NCBI GenBank assembly: GCA_052148435.1
Contig: JBKQIF010000185.1
Location: forward strand, 1 to 64,000
Source: JBEKYD01 sp052148435
GTDB lineage: Bacteria; Acidobacteriota; Terriglobia; Bryobacterales; Bryobacteraceae
DNA length: 64,000 nucleotides
Reading direction: 5' to 3'
Position 1 is the first letter of the stretch. The number at the start of each line of letters is the position of its first letter. The translations under genes and the position numbers were made by a program. Shown one piece after another: positions 53,601 through 61,906 of this stretch. A model generated the notes under the pieces. That model worked only from the letters and a program-made list of their open reading frames with translations. It did no database searches and was not told the DNA's origin.

Positions 53601-55536
53601 CGATTTTGCGCAGACCAACACGTGTGGTGCGACTCTGGCGCCAAACGCCACGTGCGCGATTAATGTGACGTTCACACCCACCAACACCGGCACTCGTAGC
53701 TCCAGCGTGCTGATCACTGACAATGCGCCCGGTAGTCCGCAATCCGTTAACCTGTCCGGCACGGGAACTGGATTCACGGTCACTCCGGGCGTCTCCGTGC
53801 TGACCTTCGCGGGAACGCAACAGTTTACCGCTAGCAGTGGAAGCGTCACTTGGTCGGTAGATGGCGTTGCAGGCGGCTCGGCATCGTCTGGAACAATTAC
53901 CACGGGCGGCCTCTACACGCCGCCCGCCAGCACCGGTACTCACACCGTGACAGCGACCACGAGCCTGTCGCAGTCGGCGAGTGCGACCGTATACATCACG
54001 AACTACCCAGGTACGTTCACCTATCACAACGACAACCTCAGAACGGGTCAAAACCTCAACGAAACGGTATTGACACTGAGCAATGTGAACCAAAGCCAAT
54101 TCGGAAAACTCCTCTCCTATTCAATAGATGGCATGGCCTTCGCGTCGCCCCTCTATGTCGCCAACGTTAGCATTCCCGGGCGGGGCTACCACAACGTCGT
54201 CTATGTCGCCACCGCAAACGATAGCGTTTACGCCTTCGACGCCGACGGACTCAGCACCACGTCCCTCTGGCACGTCAGTTTCCTTAAGTCCGGTGTCACC
54301 ACGGTTCCGTGTGCCGATACGGGTGAATGCGGCGACATTCTTACCCAAATTGGGATCACGAGTACGCCTGTTATCGATCAAACTAGCGGAACATTATACG
54401 TAGTTGCCGCAACCAAAGAGGGCGCTAGCACCTGGGTGCAGCGCCTGCATGCGCTCGACATCACCACCGGCGCCGAGAAGTTTGGCGGCCCGGTCGTGCT
54501 TCAGGCAAGCGTGCCAGGGACAGGTAGCGGATCCTCAGGCGGCAACGTGGCTTTCGATCCATTGCGCGAAAACCAGCGACCCGGACTTCTCCTCAGTGGT
54601 GGTGTGGTCTACCTCGCATTCGGTTCTCACGGTGATAACAGCCCGTGGCACGGGTGGGTGTTAGGCTACAATGCCACGACGCTTCAGCAAACGATGTACT
54701 ATAACGTCACCCCCAATGGTAACGGCGGCGGCATCTGGCAGGGCGGTGGCGGACTGGCAACCGATGCGACTGGAGATATCTACTACGTTACTAGCAATGG
54801 TGACTTTGACGCCAATACGGGTGGCGTGGACTACGGCGACTCGGTTCAAAAGCTCAGTTCCAGTGGAGTTGTGATGGACTACTTCACGCCGCACGACCAG
54901 CAGAACATGGACGTTAATAACCTCGATCTCGGAGCTGGCGGACCGGTACTGCTGGTCGATCAGACTACCGGTTCGTTCCCGCACCTGCTCATCACCGCCG
55001 GCAAGAACGGAACCATCTATGTGGTCAATCGAGACAACCTGGGCAAATACAACGCCAACAATGACAATCAGATTGTTCAATCCTTGCCCGGCGTGCTACC
55101 GAACGGCAGCGCGGAATCCGGAAATTTCAGCACGCCGGTCTACTTCAACGGCTATGTCTACTTTGGCGCCGTCAACGACACCCTCAAGGCTTTCCAATTG
55201 ACGAACGGACAACTATCCACGGCGCCGACCTCGCAATCCGCGACGATCTACGGGATTCGCGGCGCCTCCTTTGCGATTTCCGCCAATTCGGCCTCGAACG
55301 GGATAATCTGGGCTCTGCAGAACAACGGCGCGAGCGCAGACAACGATGTGGGTAATCCGGGCGTGCTTTTCGCGTATAATGCAAGCGACCTTTCGACGGA
55401 GCTTTATAACAGCAGTCAGGCGGGGAGTCGGGACACTCTGGACAACGCCGTGAAGTTCTCCATTCCGCTCGTCGCAAACGGGAAGGTATTCGTCGCGGGC
55501 CAGACGCAGCTCACGGTGTTCGGGCTGCTGCCGTAG
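47644..55536 (+). CDS. Giant secreted modular protein: IPT/TIG, FN3, HYDIN-type and beta-propeller domains
   Basis: Protein of 2630 residues from a GTG, with an export signal near 18-38 (RRVLLATVSVVGWLHPAALMAAP). Domain order: a 210-residue module opening TYVQGNY (about 39-250); seven IPT/TIG-type units of exactly 84 residues (PTVSSVSPNSGSTAGGTAVT, 253-840); a second YVQGNY module (about 845-1055); two more 84-residue units; a distant cousin of the YVQG module (about 1220-1450); three fibronectin III units (about 1450-1720); a third YVQG module (about 1722-1937); a HYDIN-type domain (NFGNVQTGATSSPQPVTVTN); an Ig-like linker; and a C-terminal PQQ-like beta-propeller of about 480 residues (VVYVATANDSVYAFDADGLS; GTLYVVAATKEG). 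No anchor is visible, so secretion or loose surface attachment is likely. A role in adhesion or matrix building next to the EPS locus is inferred. Confidence 0.8.
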   Translation: MKTLLFRDGLRYGQSARRVLLATVSVVGWLHPAALMAAPTITYVQGNYTAPQTPQTSAKVTFTAAQLAGDLNVVVVGWNDSTATVSTVADSSGNAYTRTVGPTVQSGVASQSIYYAKNIAAATAGANVVTVTFSVAAAYPDIRILEYSGADPNNPVDVTAASSGSSAASSSGSATTTNATDLIFGANLVQTTTSGPGSGFSSRMLTSPDGDIAEDQMVTAAGSYSATAPVSPSGQWIMQMAAFRTPSGVTTPPTVSSVSPNSGSTAGGTAVTITGTNFAAGATVTFGGTAATNVVVVNGTSITATTPARSAGAATVTVTVSGQSGSLPSGFTYIVIPTVSSVSPNSGSTAGGTAVTITGANFAAGATVTFGATAATNVVVVNNTSITATSPANAAGTVTVAVTVNGQSGSLTSGFSYILPPTVSSVSPNSGSTAGGTAVTITGTNFAGGAAVTFGGAAATNVVMVNSTTITAATPAGSAGAATVTVTVSGQSGSLTSGFTYVVIPAVSSVSPNDGSTAGGTAVTITGTNFGAGATVTFGGTAATNVVVVNSTSITATSPAHPTGAVTVTVTVSGQSGSVTNGFSYILPPTVSSVSPNSGSTTGGTAVTITGTNFAAGATLTFGGTAATNVVVVSSTTITATTPSGSAGVVTVAVTVSGQTGTLTSGFTYVVIPTVSSVSPNSGSTAGGTAVTITGGSFAPGAAVTFGGVAATNVVVISGTQITVTTPAGSAGAVTVTVTLNGQSGNLANGFSYTLPPTVSGVSPNSGSTAGGTAVTITGTNFVAGGTLTFGGTAATNVVVVNSTTITATTPAGSVGAATVTVTVSGQSGTLTSGFTYVVASTVSFVQGNYAAPQSPQTSVNVTFTAAQAAGHLNVVVVGWNDSAATVSTLTDKSGNVYTRAVGPTVQSGVASQSIYYAKNIAAAAAGANAVTVTFSIAAVYPDIRILEYSGADPNNPVDVTAASSGSSVTSSSGAVTTTNVTDLLFGANLVQTTTSGPGSGFTSRLLTSPNGDIAEDQMVTATGSYSATASLSPSGQWIMQMVAFRTPSGVTTSPTVTSVSPNGGPTAGGTAVTITGTNFAAGATVTFGGAAATNVVVGSATQITAATPPGTAGAVTVTVTLNGKSGSLANGFSYNLPPTVSSVSPNNGSTAGGTAVTVTGTNFAMGATVTFGGAAATNVVVVSGTQITATSPLGSVGAVTVTVTNPGVQSGSLANGYTYVVPAPTAPSGLTVAEGGPGPTYVNGQGYYNSTSLTTHTTTSFNSTGGDLILLLASSHQGVAFTPSDSFGNTWIAIAGPTSTAVGYDLRSQVWYAPNPIVGPGQTITMNLSLAQPLVMSIVVVKGSNTSSPIDAISLVGSDNGTSTINVTSPSIITSIANDLLVGFVKTNGTETFTAGSGFTLQSASTVLNLTAETEVAATPATYDATFTLSAGVTWQSVVGAVTNNPNQTMLSWTASTETGGTISKYLVERCQGAGCANFAQIGTATPTVLNDTGLTSSTSYSYRVRAEDTANTLGPYSSVVTITTPAPIPALPGNFTATVASGTQINLSWAASTETGGAVSNYLVERCQGVGCGNFTQITSSATTTYNDTGLAAGTSYSYRVQARDTAGNPSPFSNVASATTQGPPTAPGNLTATAASASQINLSWTASTSSIGLANYIVQRCQGAGCTNFAQVASFAATTVVYNDAGLTVGTSYSYRVQASDTAGNLSPFSNVASASTLSSGTTITYVQGAYTTPQSAQTSVSVTFTAAQTAGGLNVVVVGWNNSTSTVSTVIDKSGNTYTLAVGPTVQSGTASQSIYYAKNIAAAAAGANSVTVTFSAAAAYPDIRILEYSGADPNNPVDVTAASSGSSATSSSGSVTTTNAPDLLFGANLVQTITTGPGSGFTERLLTSQDGDIAEDQMVTATGSYSAAAPLSSGQWIMQMVAFRTSPGSGPAPSVNVSSTNLNFGNVQTGATSSPQPVTVTNVGTAQLTISAIAVSGGNVGDFAQTNTCGATLAPNATCAINVTFTPTNTGTRSSSVLITDNAPGSPQSVNLSGTGTGFTVTPGVSVLTFAGTQQFTASSGSVTWSVDGVAGGSASSGTITTGGLYTPPASTGTHTVTATTSLSQSASATVYITNYPGTFTYHNDNLRTGQNLNETVLTLSNVNQSQFGKLLSYSIDGMAFASPLYVANVSIPGRGYHNVVYVATANDSVYAFDADGLSTTSLWHVSFLKSGVTTVPCADTGECGDILTQIGITSTPVIDQTSGTLYVVAATKEGASTWVQRLHALDITTGAEKFGGPVVLQASVPGTGSGSSGGNVAFDPLRENQRPGLLLSGGVVYLAFGSHGDNSPWHGWVLGYNATTLQQTMYYNVTPNGNGGGIWQGGGGLATDATGDIYYVTSNGDFDANTGGVDYGDSVQKLSSSGVVMDYFTPHDQQNMDVNNLDLGAGGPVLLVDQTTGSFPHLLITAGKNGTIYVVNRDNLGKYNANNDNQIVQSLPGVLPNGSAESGNFSTPVYFNGYVYFGAVNDTLKAFQLTNGQLSTAPTSQSATIYGIRGASFAISANSASNGIIWALQNNGASADNDVGNPGVLFAYNASDLSTELYNSSQAGSRDTLDNAVKFSIPLVANGKVFVAGQTQLTVFGLLP
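48400..50163 (+). repeat. Seven tandem 252-bp repeats encoding IPT/TIG units
   Basis: The string GCAGTGTATCG or a close variant recurs at 48410, 48662, 48914, 49166, 49418, 49670 and 49922: an exact period of 252 bases (84 codons). Two further units at 50812 and 51064 have the same spacing. Nucleotide similarity between units is high, which points to recent duplication or gene conversion. Confidence 0.9.
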
Positions 55537-55810
55537 TGCGGACAGTATGGTGAACCTGGAGCAACCTACAATTTGGGGACCTGAAATCGAGCACTTCTTC
55601 CTTCTAAGCGATGCAGAAGAGCAAGGCCAATACCACGCCGAGTGGTTTAGCCCATTAACCGGCGCAGTCTTCCCGTCGTAACAGTCGCGGTTGGCCCTTC
55701 CTGGAATTCACCAAGGGCCCCGGATGGCTGCGATTTGGCGTCGCTACGGCGCACTTAGCGTGGCGGCCCGCTTGTCGGCAAGCGCAGTGAAACAACTAAA
55801 ATTTGTGCAT
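55537..55810. other. Convergent intergenic region with possible terminator hairpin
   Basis: The two giant genes converge here. The inverted repeat GGCCCTT...AAGGGCC (55693-55699 and 55713-55719, 13-base loop) could end transcription from both sides, although no T-run follows. Nothing else is visible. Confidence 0.3.
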
Positions 55811-58800
55811 TCATATGTGTAGTTCCAAAACCCAATCTGCATTTCCGTCGTGGTTGTTGCCGGGAGTGCTGAAATATTGAGTGCCAGAATTCGGAAACGG
55901 TGACCCCGGGACCGCGGTGTAGGTGCCGTTCGAGGGATCGTACCACTGCGCAGTTACCGGACCCGAGAACTTGGCGAGGTCCACCGTCAACGTCGACCCG
56001 TTCGGACAGTAAGTCAACGCCAGGCTTCCACTGGTGATCCAACTCGTGGTGCAGTAGGTGGCCGTGGTGAAATTCTCATTGGAACCGTCATAGGTTCCGT
56101 ACCCTGAAGTGACGATCTCATGCGTCGAGTCCGGGACGAGTTCCCACCACGCGACGCTGCCAAAGAGTTGGTTAATATATTGAATTTCCATGCCGCCGGG
56201 GCTGTCCAGATAGGATTGCCAACCCGCGGTAAACGTCACCGTATAATGGTTTCCATAAAGCTGTCCCGCCCCACCACTGAGCATTGTCCAGTACGCTTGC
56301 TCTCTCAGCACATAGGGGCCGGCTGAACCTGGAAGTGCGCCGGTGTTGTTCTCGTATTCGTAATTCGATTCGACGAGGTAAGTCGGAATTGTCGGAGAGC
56401 TGTTATAGGACTGGAGAACCATATCGTAGGTTTCATAATAGGTATAAGCGGAATCCAGGGTCAGGACGGAGCCTAGGGCGGAGTCCTGGCTGGAATAGCT
56501 ACTATTGTAGTTTAGCTCGATAGTCTGCAAATGGTTAGAGTCGACGCTGGCGATGCCGGCCATCACTTGCTTGACCAGATTATTGTCCGTGCTGCTGCTC
56601 GACCACGACTGAAAGTCGTTGCCGTGTAACCAGACGATGTTGGCGAAAGTCTTGTACCGGTTCCCGATGTAGACCCCGTAATTGTAGGCTTTGGCGCTCC
56701 CATTATTCTCGAGCGTCACCAGCCAGCCGCCGGTCTCAATGGGGTCCAGAAAGACCACCAGGTTGTAGGTCAACGCCAGGTTCACCATGCTGTCGACGCG
56801 GGAAAAGTAAGCGGTGTTGGGCGTCGACAAGTCATAGTCCGATGGGCTGGAGCCGCTCGTGAATGGCGTAACCCCGTCGTAAGTGGTCCCATTAGAGTTG
56901 CAATAAGTATAGTTTGCACAGAGAAGGTTCACCCAAAGGGAATTGAACCCCAGGCGCTCTCGATCGGCCATGTACGTAGCCATGTCACTAGGGCTGACGT
57001 TTCCCACCAGGGACTGGGGTGCATCTCCCATAATCAAAAAGGGCGTTCCGTTTTGGCCGACCAGATAGCGATTGTTCGAGCTGGCCTTCAAAGGCAGCAG
57101 TGACCCCGTGGTGGCGCTTGCCACGCTGGAGTAAGGGCTCGGGTTGCCGGCCATATCGATGGCCTGCACTTGGTAGCTGTAACTGGTACTCAATAACAGC
57201 CCCGTATCGCTGTAGCTGGTCACGGCCGGCGTCGCAATCTGCGCAAAATTGGTGCAATCAGCGCCTTGGCATCTCTGTACAATGTAGTTTGCCAGCCCTA
57301 CGTTACTCGTCGAGGCCGTCCAACTCAGATTGATTTGGCTCGCGCTGGCCGCAGTTGCCGTCAGATTACTCGGCGCCGTCGGCGGTTGCGGAGCTTGCGT
57401 GGCGGCGGTTGCGGAGTTGGAAAACGCGCTCGTATTCCCGGCCGTATCGACCGCCTGTACCTGGTAGCTATAGCTCGTACTCGGCAACAGGACCGTATCG
57501 TTGTAGTTGGTCCCAGCCGGTGTCGCGATCTGCGCAAAGTTGGTGCAGCCCGAGCCCTGGCACCGTTGAACCACATAATGTGCGATCCCAAGACAACTAA
57601 ATGACGCAGCCCAACTTAGGTTGATCTGGCTGACACTCTCTGCGGCCGCCGCGAGATTGCCTGGCGCTGCTGGAGGCGCGTTCGAGCATGTTACAGTTGT
57701 GCGGAAGGCGACCATCTGCATGATCCAGGGCCCGGACGGACTGACCGGTGCGGTTGCGCTATAGCTGCCGATGGACGTGACCATCTGGTCTTCCGCAATG
57801 TCGCCGTCCGGCGTCGTCAGCAGCCGTTCGGTGGATCCACTGCCGGGACCGGTGGTTTCGGTCTGAACCAGGTTGGCGCCCAAAATCAGATCGGTCGCAT
57901 TTGTCGTTCCCGCCGAGCCGCTACTGCTGGTGGCACTGTTGCCGGAACTCGCAACCGTCACATCCAATGGGTTGCTAGGATCCGCTCCGCTGTACTCGAG
58001 TATTCGAATGTCGGGGGCTGTCGCGGCACTTGCAAAGGTAACGGTGACGATGTTTGTCCCGGCAGCCGCCGCTGCGATGTTCTTCGCATAGTAAATGGAC
58101 TGCGATGCGTACCCACTCTGGACCGTGGGGCCCACGGCCCGTGCATACGCGTTACCGCTTGAGTCCGTAACTGCACCGATCGCGGCCGTGCTATCGTTCC
58201 ACCCCACCACTACGACGTTGAGGTCGCCAATCACCTGCGCGGCTGTGTACATGACCTTCACCGCTGTCTGGGGTGTTTGCGGCGTGGCGAAATTGCCTTG
58301 CACATAGGTGATCGCTGTGTTCGTGGCCACCGCATAGCTGAATCCGTTCGCCAGACTCCCGCTCTGCGCCCCGGGATTCGTCACCGTCACCGCCGCCGCT
58401 CCCGCACTGCCCGCCGGTGTGGTGCCCGTGATCTGCGTCCCGCTTACCACCACTACGTTCGTTGCCGCCGTCCCCGCAAACGTCACCGTCGCTCCGGCGG
58501 CAAAGTTTGTCCCCGTGATCGTGACTGCTGTCCCGCCTGCCGTCGACCCGCTATTCGGAGACACACCGCTCACCGTCGGCGGAGGAGTGTAACTGAACGC
58601 ATTGGCCAGGCTTCCGCTCTGCCCATTCACCGTCACCGTCACCGTCACCGCTCCCGCGTTTCCCGCCGGTGTCGTGGCTGTGATCTGCTTCGCGCTTACC
58701 ACCACTACGTTCGTTGCCGCCGTCCCCCCAAACGTCACCGTCGCTCCGGCGGCAAAGTTCGTCCCCGTGATCGTGACTGCTGTCCCACCCGCTGTGGCCC

Positions 58801-59821
58801 CGCTATTCGGAGATGCGCTGCTCACTGTGAGGTTACCTACATAAGTGAATCCACTGGCCAGGCTTCCGCTCTGCCCGTTTACCGTCACCGTCACCGTCAC
58901 CGCTCCCGCGCTTCCCGCCGGTGTCGTGGCTGTGATCTGCGTCCCGCTAACCATCACCACGTTCGTTGCCGCCGTCCCCCCAAACGTCACCGTCGCTCCG
59001 GCGGCAAAGTTCGTCCCCGTGATCGTGACTGCTGTCCCGCCCGCCGTCGGCCCGCTATTCGGAGATACACTACTCGCGGTGGTCGAAGTTGTGCCGCCTG
59101 ACGGAGTGCGGAAGGCGACCACCTGCATGATCCACGGCCCGGACGGACTGACCGGCGCGCTTGCGCTATAGCTGCCCGTTGCCGTGAGCATCCGGTCTTC
59201 CGCGATGTCGCCGTCCGGTGTTGTCAGCATACGACTGGTGAAGCCGCTGCCCGGGCCGCTGGTAATGGTCTGAACCAGGTTGGCGCCGAACATCAGATCG
59301 GTCGGGTTGGTCGTTTTCGCCGAGCCGCTGCTGCTGGTGTTGCTGTTGCCCGAGCTTGCACCTGTTACATCCACCGGGTTGCTAGGATCCGCTCCGCTGT
59401 ACTCGAGTATTCGAATGTCGGGGGCTGTCGCAGCACTCGCAAAAGTCACGGTGACAGTGTTTGTCCCGGCGGCCGCCGATGCGATGTTCTTTGCATAGTA
59501 AATGGACTGCGACGCATACCCACTCTGGACCGTGGGGCCCACGGCGGTTGCATATACGTTACCCCTTGAGTCCTTAACTGCGCTGACCACGGCCCTGCTG
59601 TCGTTCCACCCCACCACTACGATGTTGAGGTCGCCAGCAACCTGCGCGGCTGTGTACGTGACCTTTACCGTGGTCTGAGGTGTTTGCGGCGTGCCGAAAT
59701 TGCCCTGTATATAAGTGATAGATAGTGCAGCCGCAAAGCTGGCTGGATGCGACCACCAAGCAAGCGTCACAGTCGTCAACAGCAGCAGGCGCGCAGAATT
59801 GCTTATATGAGAGTTTCTCAT
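55811..59821 (-). CDS. Large secreted modular glycoside hydrolase-like protein (apiosidase-like DUF4038)
   Basis: Protein of 1336 residues; the ATG at 59821 is preferred (AAGGA about 11 bases upstream, then a signal RLLLLTTVTLAWWSHPASFAA). Order: a TYIQGNF module (about 35-245), three IPT/TIG units of exactly 84 residues, a second YVQGNF module (about 495-700), two fibronectin III units, then a catalytic-type domain beginning NRYLVGQNGTPFLIMGDAPQSL. This has the style of the apiosidase-like (beta/alpha)8 family, with FLDPIETGG and NIVWLHGNDFQSW near the expected acid residues. The C-terminal beta domain (NGSTLTVDLAKFSGPVTAQW) matches the collagen-binding-like domain that normally ends this family. 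It probably cleaves a plant or matrix polysaccharide outside the cell. Its modules match those of the convergent giant gene closely. Confidence 0.8.
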   Translation of the reverse strand: MRNSHISNSARLLLLTTVTLAWWSHPASFAAALSITYIQGNFGTPQTPQTTVKVTYTAAQVAGDLNIVVVGWNDSRAVVSAVKDSRGNVYATAVGPTVQSGYASQSIYYAKNIASAAAGTNTVTVTFASAATAPDIRILEYSGADPSNPVDVTGASSGNSNTSSSGSAKTTNPTDLMFGANLVQTITSGPGSGFTSRMLTTPDGDIAEDRMLTATGSYSASAPVSPSGPWIMQVVAFRTPSGGTTSTTASSVSPNSGPTAGGTAVTITGTNFAAGATVTFGGTAATNVVMVSGTQITATTPAGSAGAVTVTVTVNGQSGSLASGFTYVGNLTVSSASPNSGATAGGTAVTITGTNFAAGATVTFGGTAATNVVVVSAKQITATTPAGNAGAVTVTVTVNGQSGSLANAFSYTPPPTVSGVSPNSGSTAGGTAVTITGTNFAAGATVTFAGTAATNVVVVSGTQITGTTPAGSAGAAAVTVTNPGAQSGSLANGFSYAVATNTAITYVQGNFATPQTPQTAVKVMYTAAQVIGDLNVVVVGWNDSTAAIGAVTDSSGNAYARAVGPTVQSGYASQSIYYAKNIAAAAAGTNIVTVTFASAATAPDIRILEYSGADPSNPLDVTVASSGNSATSSSGSAGTTNATDLILGANLVQTETTGPGSGSTERLLTTPDGDIAEDQMVTSIGSYSATAPVSPSGPWIMQMVAFRTTVTCSNAPPAAPGNLAAAAESVSQINLSWAASFSCLGIAHYVVQRCQGSGCTNFAQIATPAGTNYNDTVLLPSTSYSYQVQAVDTAGNTSAFSNSATAATQAPQPPTAPSNLTATAASASQINLSWTASTSNVGLANYIVQRCQGADCTNFAQIATPAVTSYSDTGLLLSTSYSYQVQAIDMAGNPSPYSSVASATTGSLLPLKASSNNRYLVGQNGTPFLIMGDAPQSLVGNVSPSDMATYMADRERLGFNSLWVNLLCANYTYCNSNGTTYDGVTPFTSGSSPSDYDLSTPNTAYFSRVDSMVNLALTYNLVVFLDPIETGGWLVTLENNGSAKAYNYGVYIGNRYKTFANIVWLHGNDFQSWSSSSTDNNLVKQVMAGIASVDSNHLQTIELNYNSSYSSQDSALGSVLTLDSAYTYYETYDMVLQSYNSSPTIPTYLVESNYEYENNTGALPGSAGPYVLREQAYWTMLSGGAGQLYGNHYTVTFTAGWQSYLDSPGGMEIQYINQLFGSVAWWELVPDSTHEIVTSGYGTYDGSNENFTTATYCTTSWITSGSLALTYCPNGSTLTVDLAKFSGPVTAQWYDPSNGTYTAVPGSPFPNSGTQYFSTPGNNHDGNADWVLELHI
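58323..59079 (-). repeat. Three tandem 252-bp IPT/TIG repeats, inverted relative to the array at 48400
   Basis: The landmark TTCGG before the unit start recurs at 58554, 58806 and 59058, a period of 252 bases, the same as in the opposite gene. Together with the two 620-bp YVQG modules they form an inverted repeat family spanning 12 kb. Confidence 0.85.
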
Positions 59822-59848
59822 TCTCAAACGGTCCTTGAATAAACGCAT

Positions 59849-60529
59849 GTGCACTCGCTTGGCCAAACTTGCTGGTTCGGTCAGGAGAAGAAGGGGCCGG
59901 ATAGGACGCACGCGGCCTGGGAGGTTGACGAAAAGCCCTATTCCGATTGATTCTTGTAGTGGCGCTCCTTTTTGGGACGCCGCTTTGAATTCAAGAACAT
60001 GCCCGGCCAAAAGCCGGATTCCACAGGAGCCCAAAAGAACTCTGCTGATGCAGACAATGCCTCCGGTCGTGTAGTTTTTGCATCTCCCGCAAGTTCAGCA
60101 CCCGGTGGCGGTGTGAGTTCCATCGGCGTCCGCTCGAAGATCCCGCGCGGAAGCTAAAGCTGCGTCAAATCACCCAGTCTGCGTCGATCGCTGCAGAAAT
60201 TTCCGCCACGAAAGCGGCCCTGTCGCCAATTTCTGGCGCTTGACATGGGGGTACGGAAGCGCCTGCGGATGCCTGGAGCAAAGAGCTGGTGTTCGAAATC
60301 ATACAACCATGATCGCGTGGCGTTCCCGTTAATTCGCCAGCTCTGCTTGTGGTTTGGCCATTCCGAAGAAGGCATTCCCTAAACGACGGGTGCCGCAGAA
60401 GGCAGGGTAATCGACGCGAATCAAATTGCCAATATCCGTTGGGGTTTGTGGTTTCGCTTACGCGCTGGGCTACTATGTTTCGCCCTACCGAGCGAGATCC
60501 CCTCGCAATTCGGAAATTCATCTTCTCCC
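59849..60529. other. Intergenic region between the apiosidase-like gene and the histidine kinase gene
   Basis: About 680 bases with only weak open frames on both strands, none with a ribosome site or family character. The promoter of the apiosidase-like gene should lie here. No strong boxes or repeats were found. Confidence 0.4.
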
Positions 60530-61888
60530 CTACAGCGGCAGCCGCAGGCGCGCCACGCAGCCCGCCGCCCCGGCGCGATTTTCCAGGATCAAAGCGCCGC
60601 CGTGGCCCTCGGCGATTTTGCGGCTAAGCACCAGCCCGATACCGCTGCCGCCCGGCTTGGTGGTGAAGAACGGTACGAACAGGTTGGCCGTGCCCGCCAG
60701 TCCCGGTCCGTCGTCGATCACCCGGATCTCCAGCATCGAGCCGTCGCGTCTCCAACCGATTCCGACCGCACCGCCGGTCGAAATCGAGGCGTCGGTAGCG
60801 TTGCGCAACAGGTTGATCAAGACCTGTTCCAACTGGTCCGGATCGGCCTGCACGGTCATCTGGGGGCCAGCTTGGGTCACAACCGGCAGCCGCGTTTCGA
60901 GGCGCGCCGCCCTCTCCACCGCCTCCGCCACGTTCAAGGGCTGCAGCGTGGGGCGCGGCAGCCGTGCCAGCCGCGCATAGGCGCCGATGAAGCGGCTCAG
61001 GCTGTCCGACCGCGACGTAATCACGCCCAGCCCGCGCCGCATGTCGTCGCGCCAATCCTCCGCCAGCGTCCCCCGCGCCAGCATGCTTTCAAGCGACCCC
61101 GCAATCGATTTGATCGGCGCCAGCGAGTTGTTCAGCTCATGGCCGAGCACCCGCACTAGCCGCTGCCAGGCTTCCAGCTCCTGCTCGCTCAGGGCCTTGG
61201 TCAGGTCGCTGATCACCACCAGTTCCAGCGGCAGCCCGCGCTCCCGCACCCGCGTGCGGCGAACGCCCCAGCGTCCCGCGCCGCCGGGAAACACGGCTTC
61301 GAAGGTGGTCTGCTCCGGTCCGTTCAGACAGACATCGAGGCCCAGTTCCCTGGCGCTCCGGCCCAACAGTTCTTCCGGCCCGGCGTCCAGCAACCGCTCG
61401 CCGGCGCGATTGGCCAGGCGCAAGCGCTCGCGCTCGTCGAAAGCGAAGACGGCCACGTCGATTTCCCGCATTACCGTGCGCAGCAGCGTGGTGGCTTCCA
61501 TGGCGCCCAGGCGCTGCTCGCGCAGCGTGCTCCCCAGGTGGTTCACCTCGCGCATCACTTCGCCCAGCGCATCGTTGGGCCGCGCCGAACGGCCGCGTAC
61601 CGAAAAATCGCCCTCCCGTAAAGCCGCCAGCAGGTTGGATACGGTCTGCAGCGGGAAAACCACGCGCTCCCGCACTGCAAATGCCACACCGATCCACACC
61701 GCCGCGATCAGCACGGTCAGCACCCAGGGCTTTCCACCCACGTCCAGAATGCGCAGCCATCGGCCGCCGCGCACATCCGACCACAGCAGCACCAGCGCGC
61801 AGAACGAGCCCGGCAGCCCGGCCAGAACGGCCAGCAGCACGATGCGGTCCTGGAAACTCAGCCGTTCGGTCTTGACCTGGCGGGCCAT
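60530..61888 (-). CDS. Sensor histidine kinase, NtrY type
   Basis: Protein of 452 residues: two transmembrane helices (about 16-36 and 54-72), a HAMP-like linker (VVFPLQTVSNLLAALREGDFSVRG), a PAS domain (about 130-230), and a kinase core with phospho-acceptor His250 in VLGHELNNSLAPIKSIAGSL. ATP-binding boxes are NLLRNATDAS, DDGPGLAG and GSGIGLVLS. The sequence around the His is that of the NtrY/NtrB-like group that pairs with sigma-54 regulators. The regulator gene lies immediately upstream (18 bases). The periplasmic loop is very short, so it probably senses a membrane or cytoplasmic signal. Confidence 0.9.
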   Translation of the reverse strand: MARQVKTERLSFQDRIVLLAVLAGLPGSFCALVLLWSDVRGGRWLRILDVGGKPWVLTVLIAAVWIGVAFAVRERVVFPLQTVSNLLAALREGDFSVRGRSARPNDALGEVMREVNHLGSTLREQRLGAMEATTLLRTVMREIDVAVFAFDERERLRLANRAGERLLDAGPEELLGRSARELGLDVCLNGPEQTTFEAVFPGGAGRWGVRRTRVRERGLPLELVVISDLTKALSEQELEAWQRLVRVLGHELNNSLAPIKSIAGSLESMLARGTLAEDWRDDMRRGLGVITSRSDSLSRFIGAYARLARLPRPTLQPLNVAEAVERAARLETRLPVVTQAGPQMTVQADPDQLEQVLINLLRNATDASISTGGAVGIGWRRDGSMLEIRVIDDGPGLAGTANLFVPFFTTKPGGSGIGLVLSRKIAEGHGGALILENRAGAAGCVARLRLPL

Positions 61889-61906
61889 CGTCGGCTCAAC
61901 CTTCGA

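Noticed and set aside
58277..59101. Plus-strand open frame of 274 codons rich in Arg/His/Cys
   Set aside because: It is the reverse of the 252-bp IPT/TIG repeats; GC-rich repeats give long open frames in all six frames.
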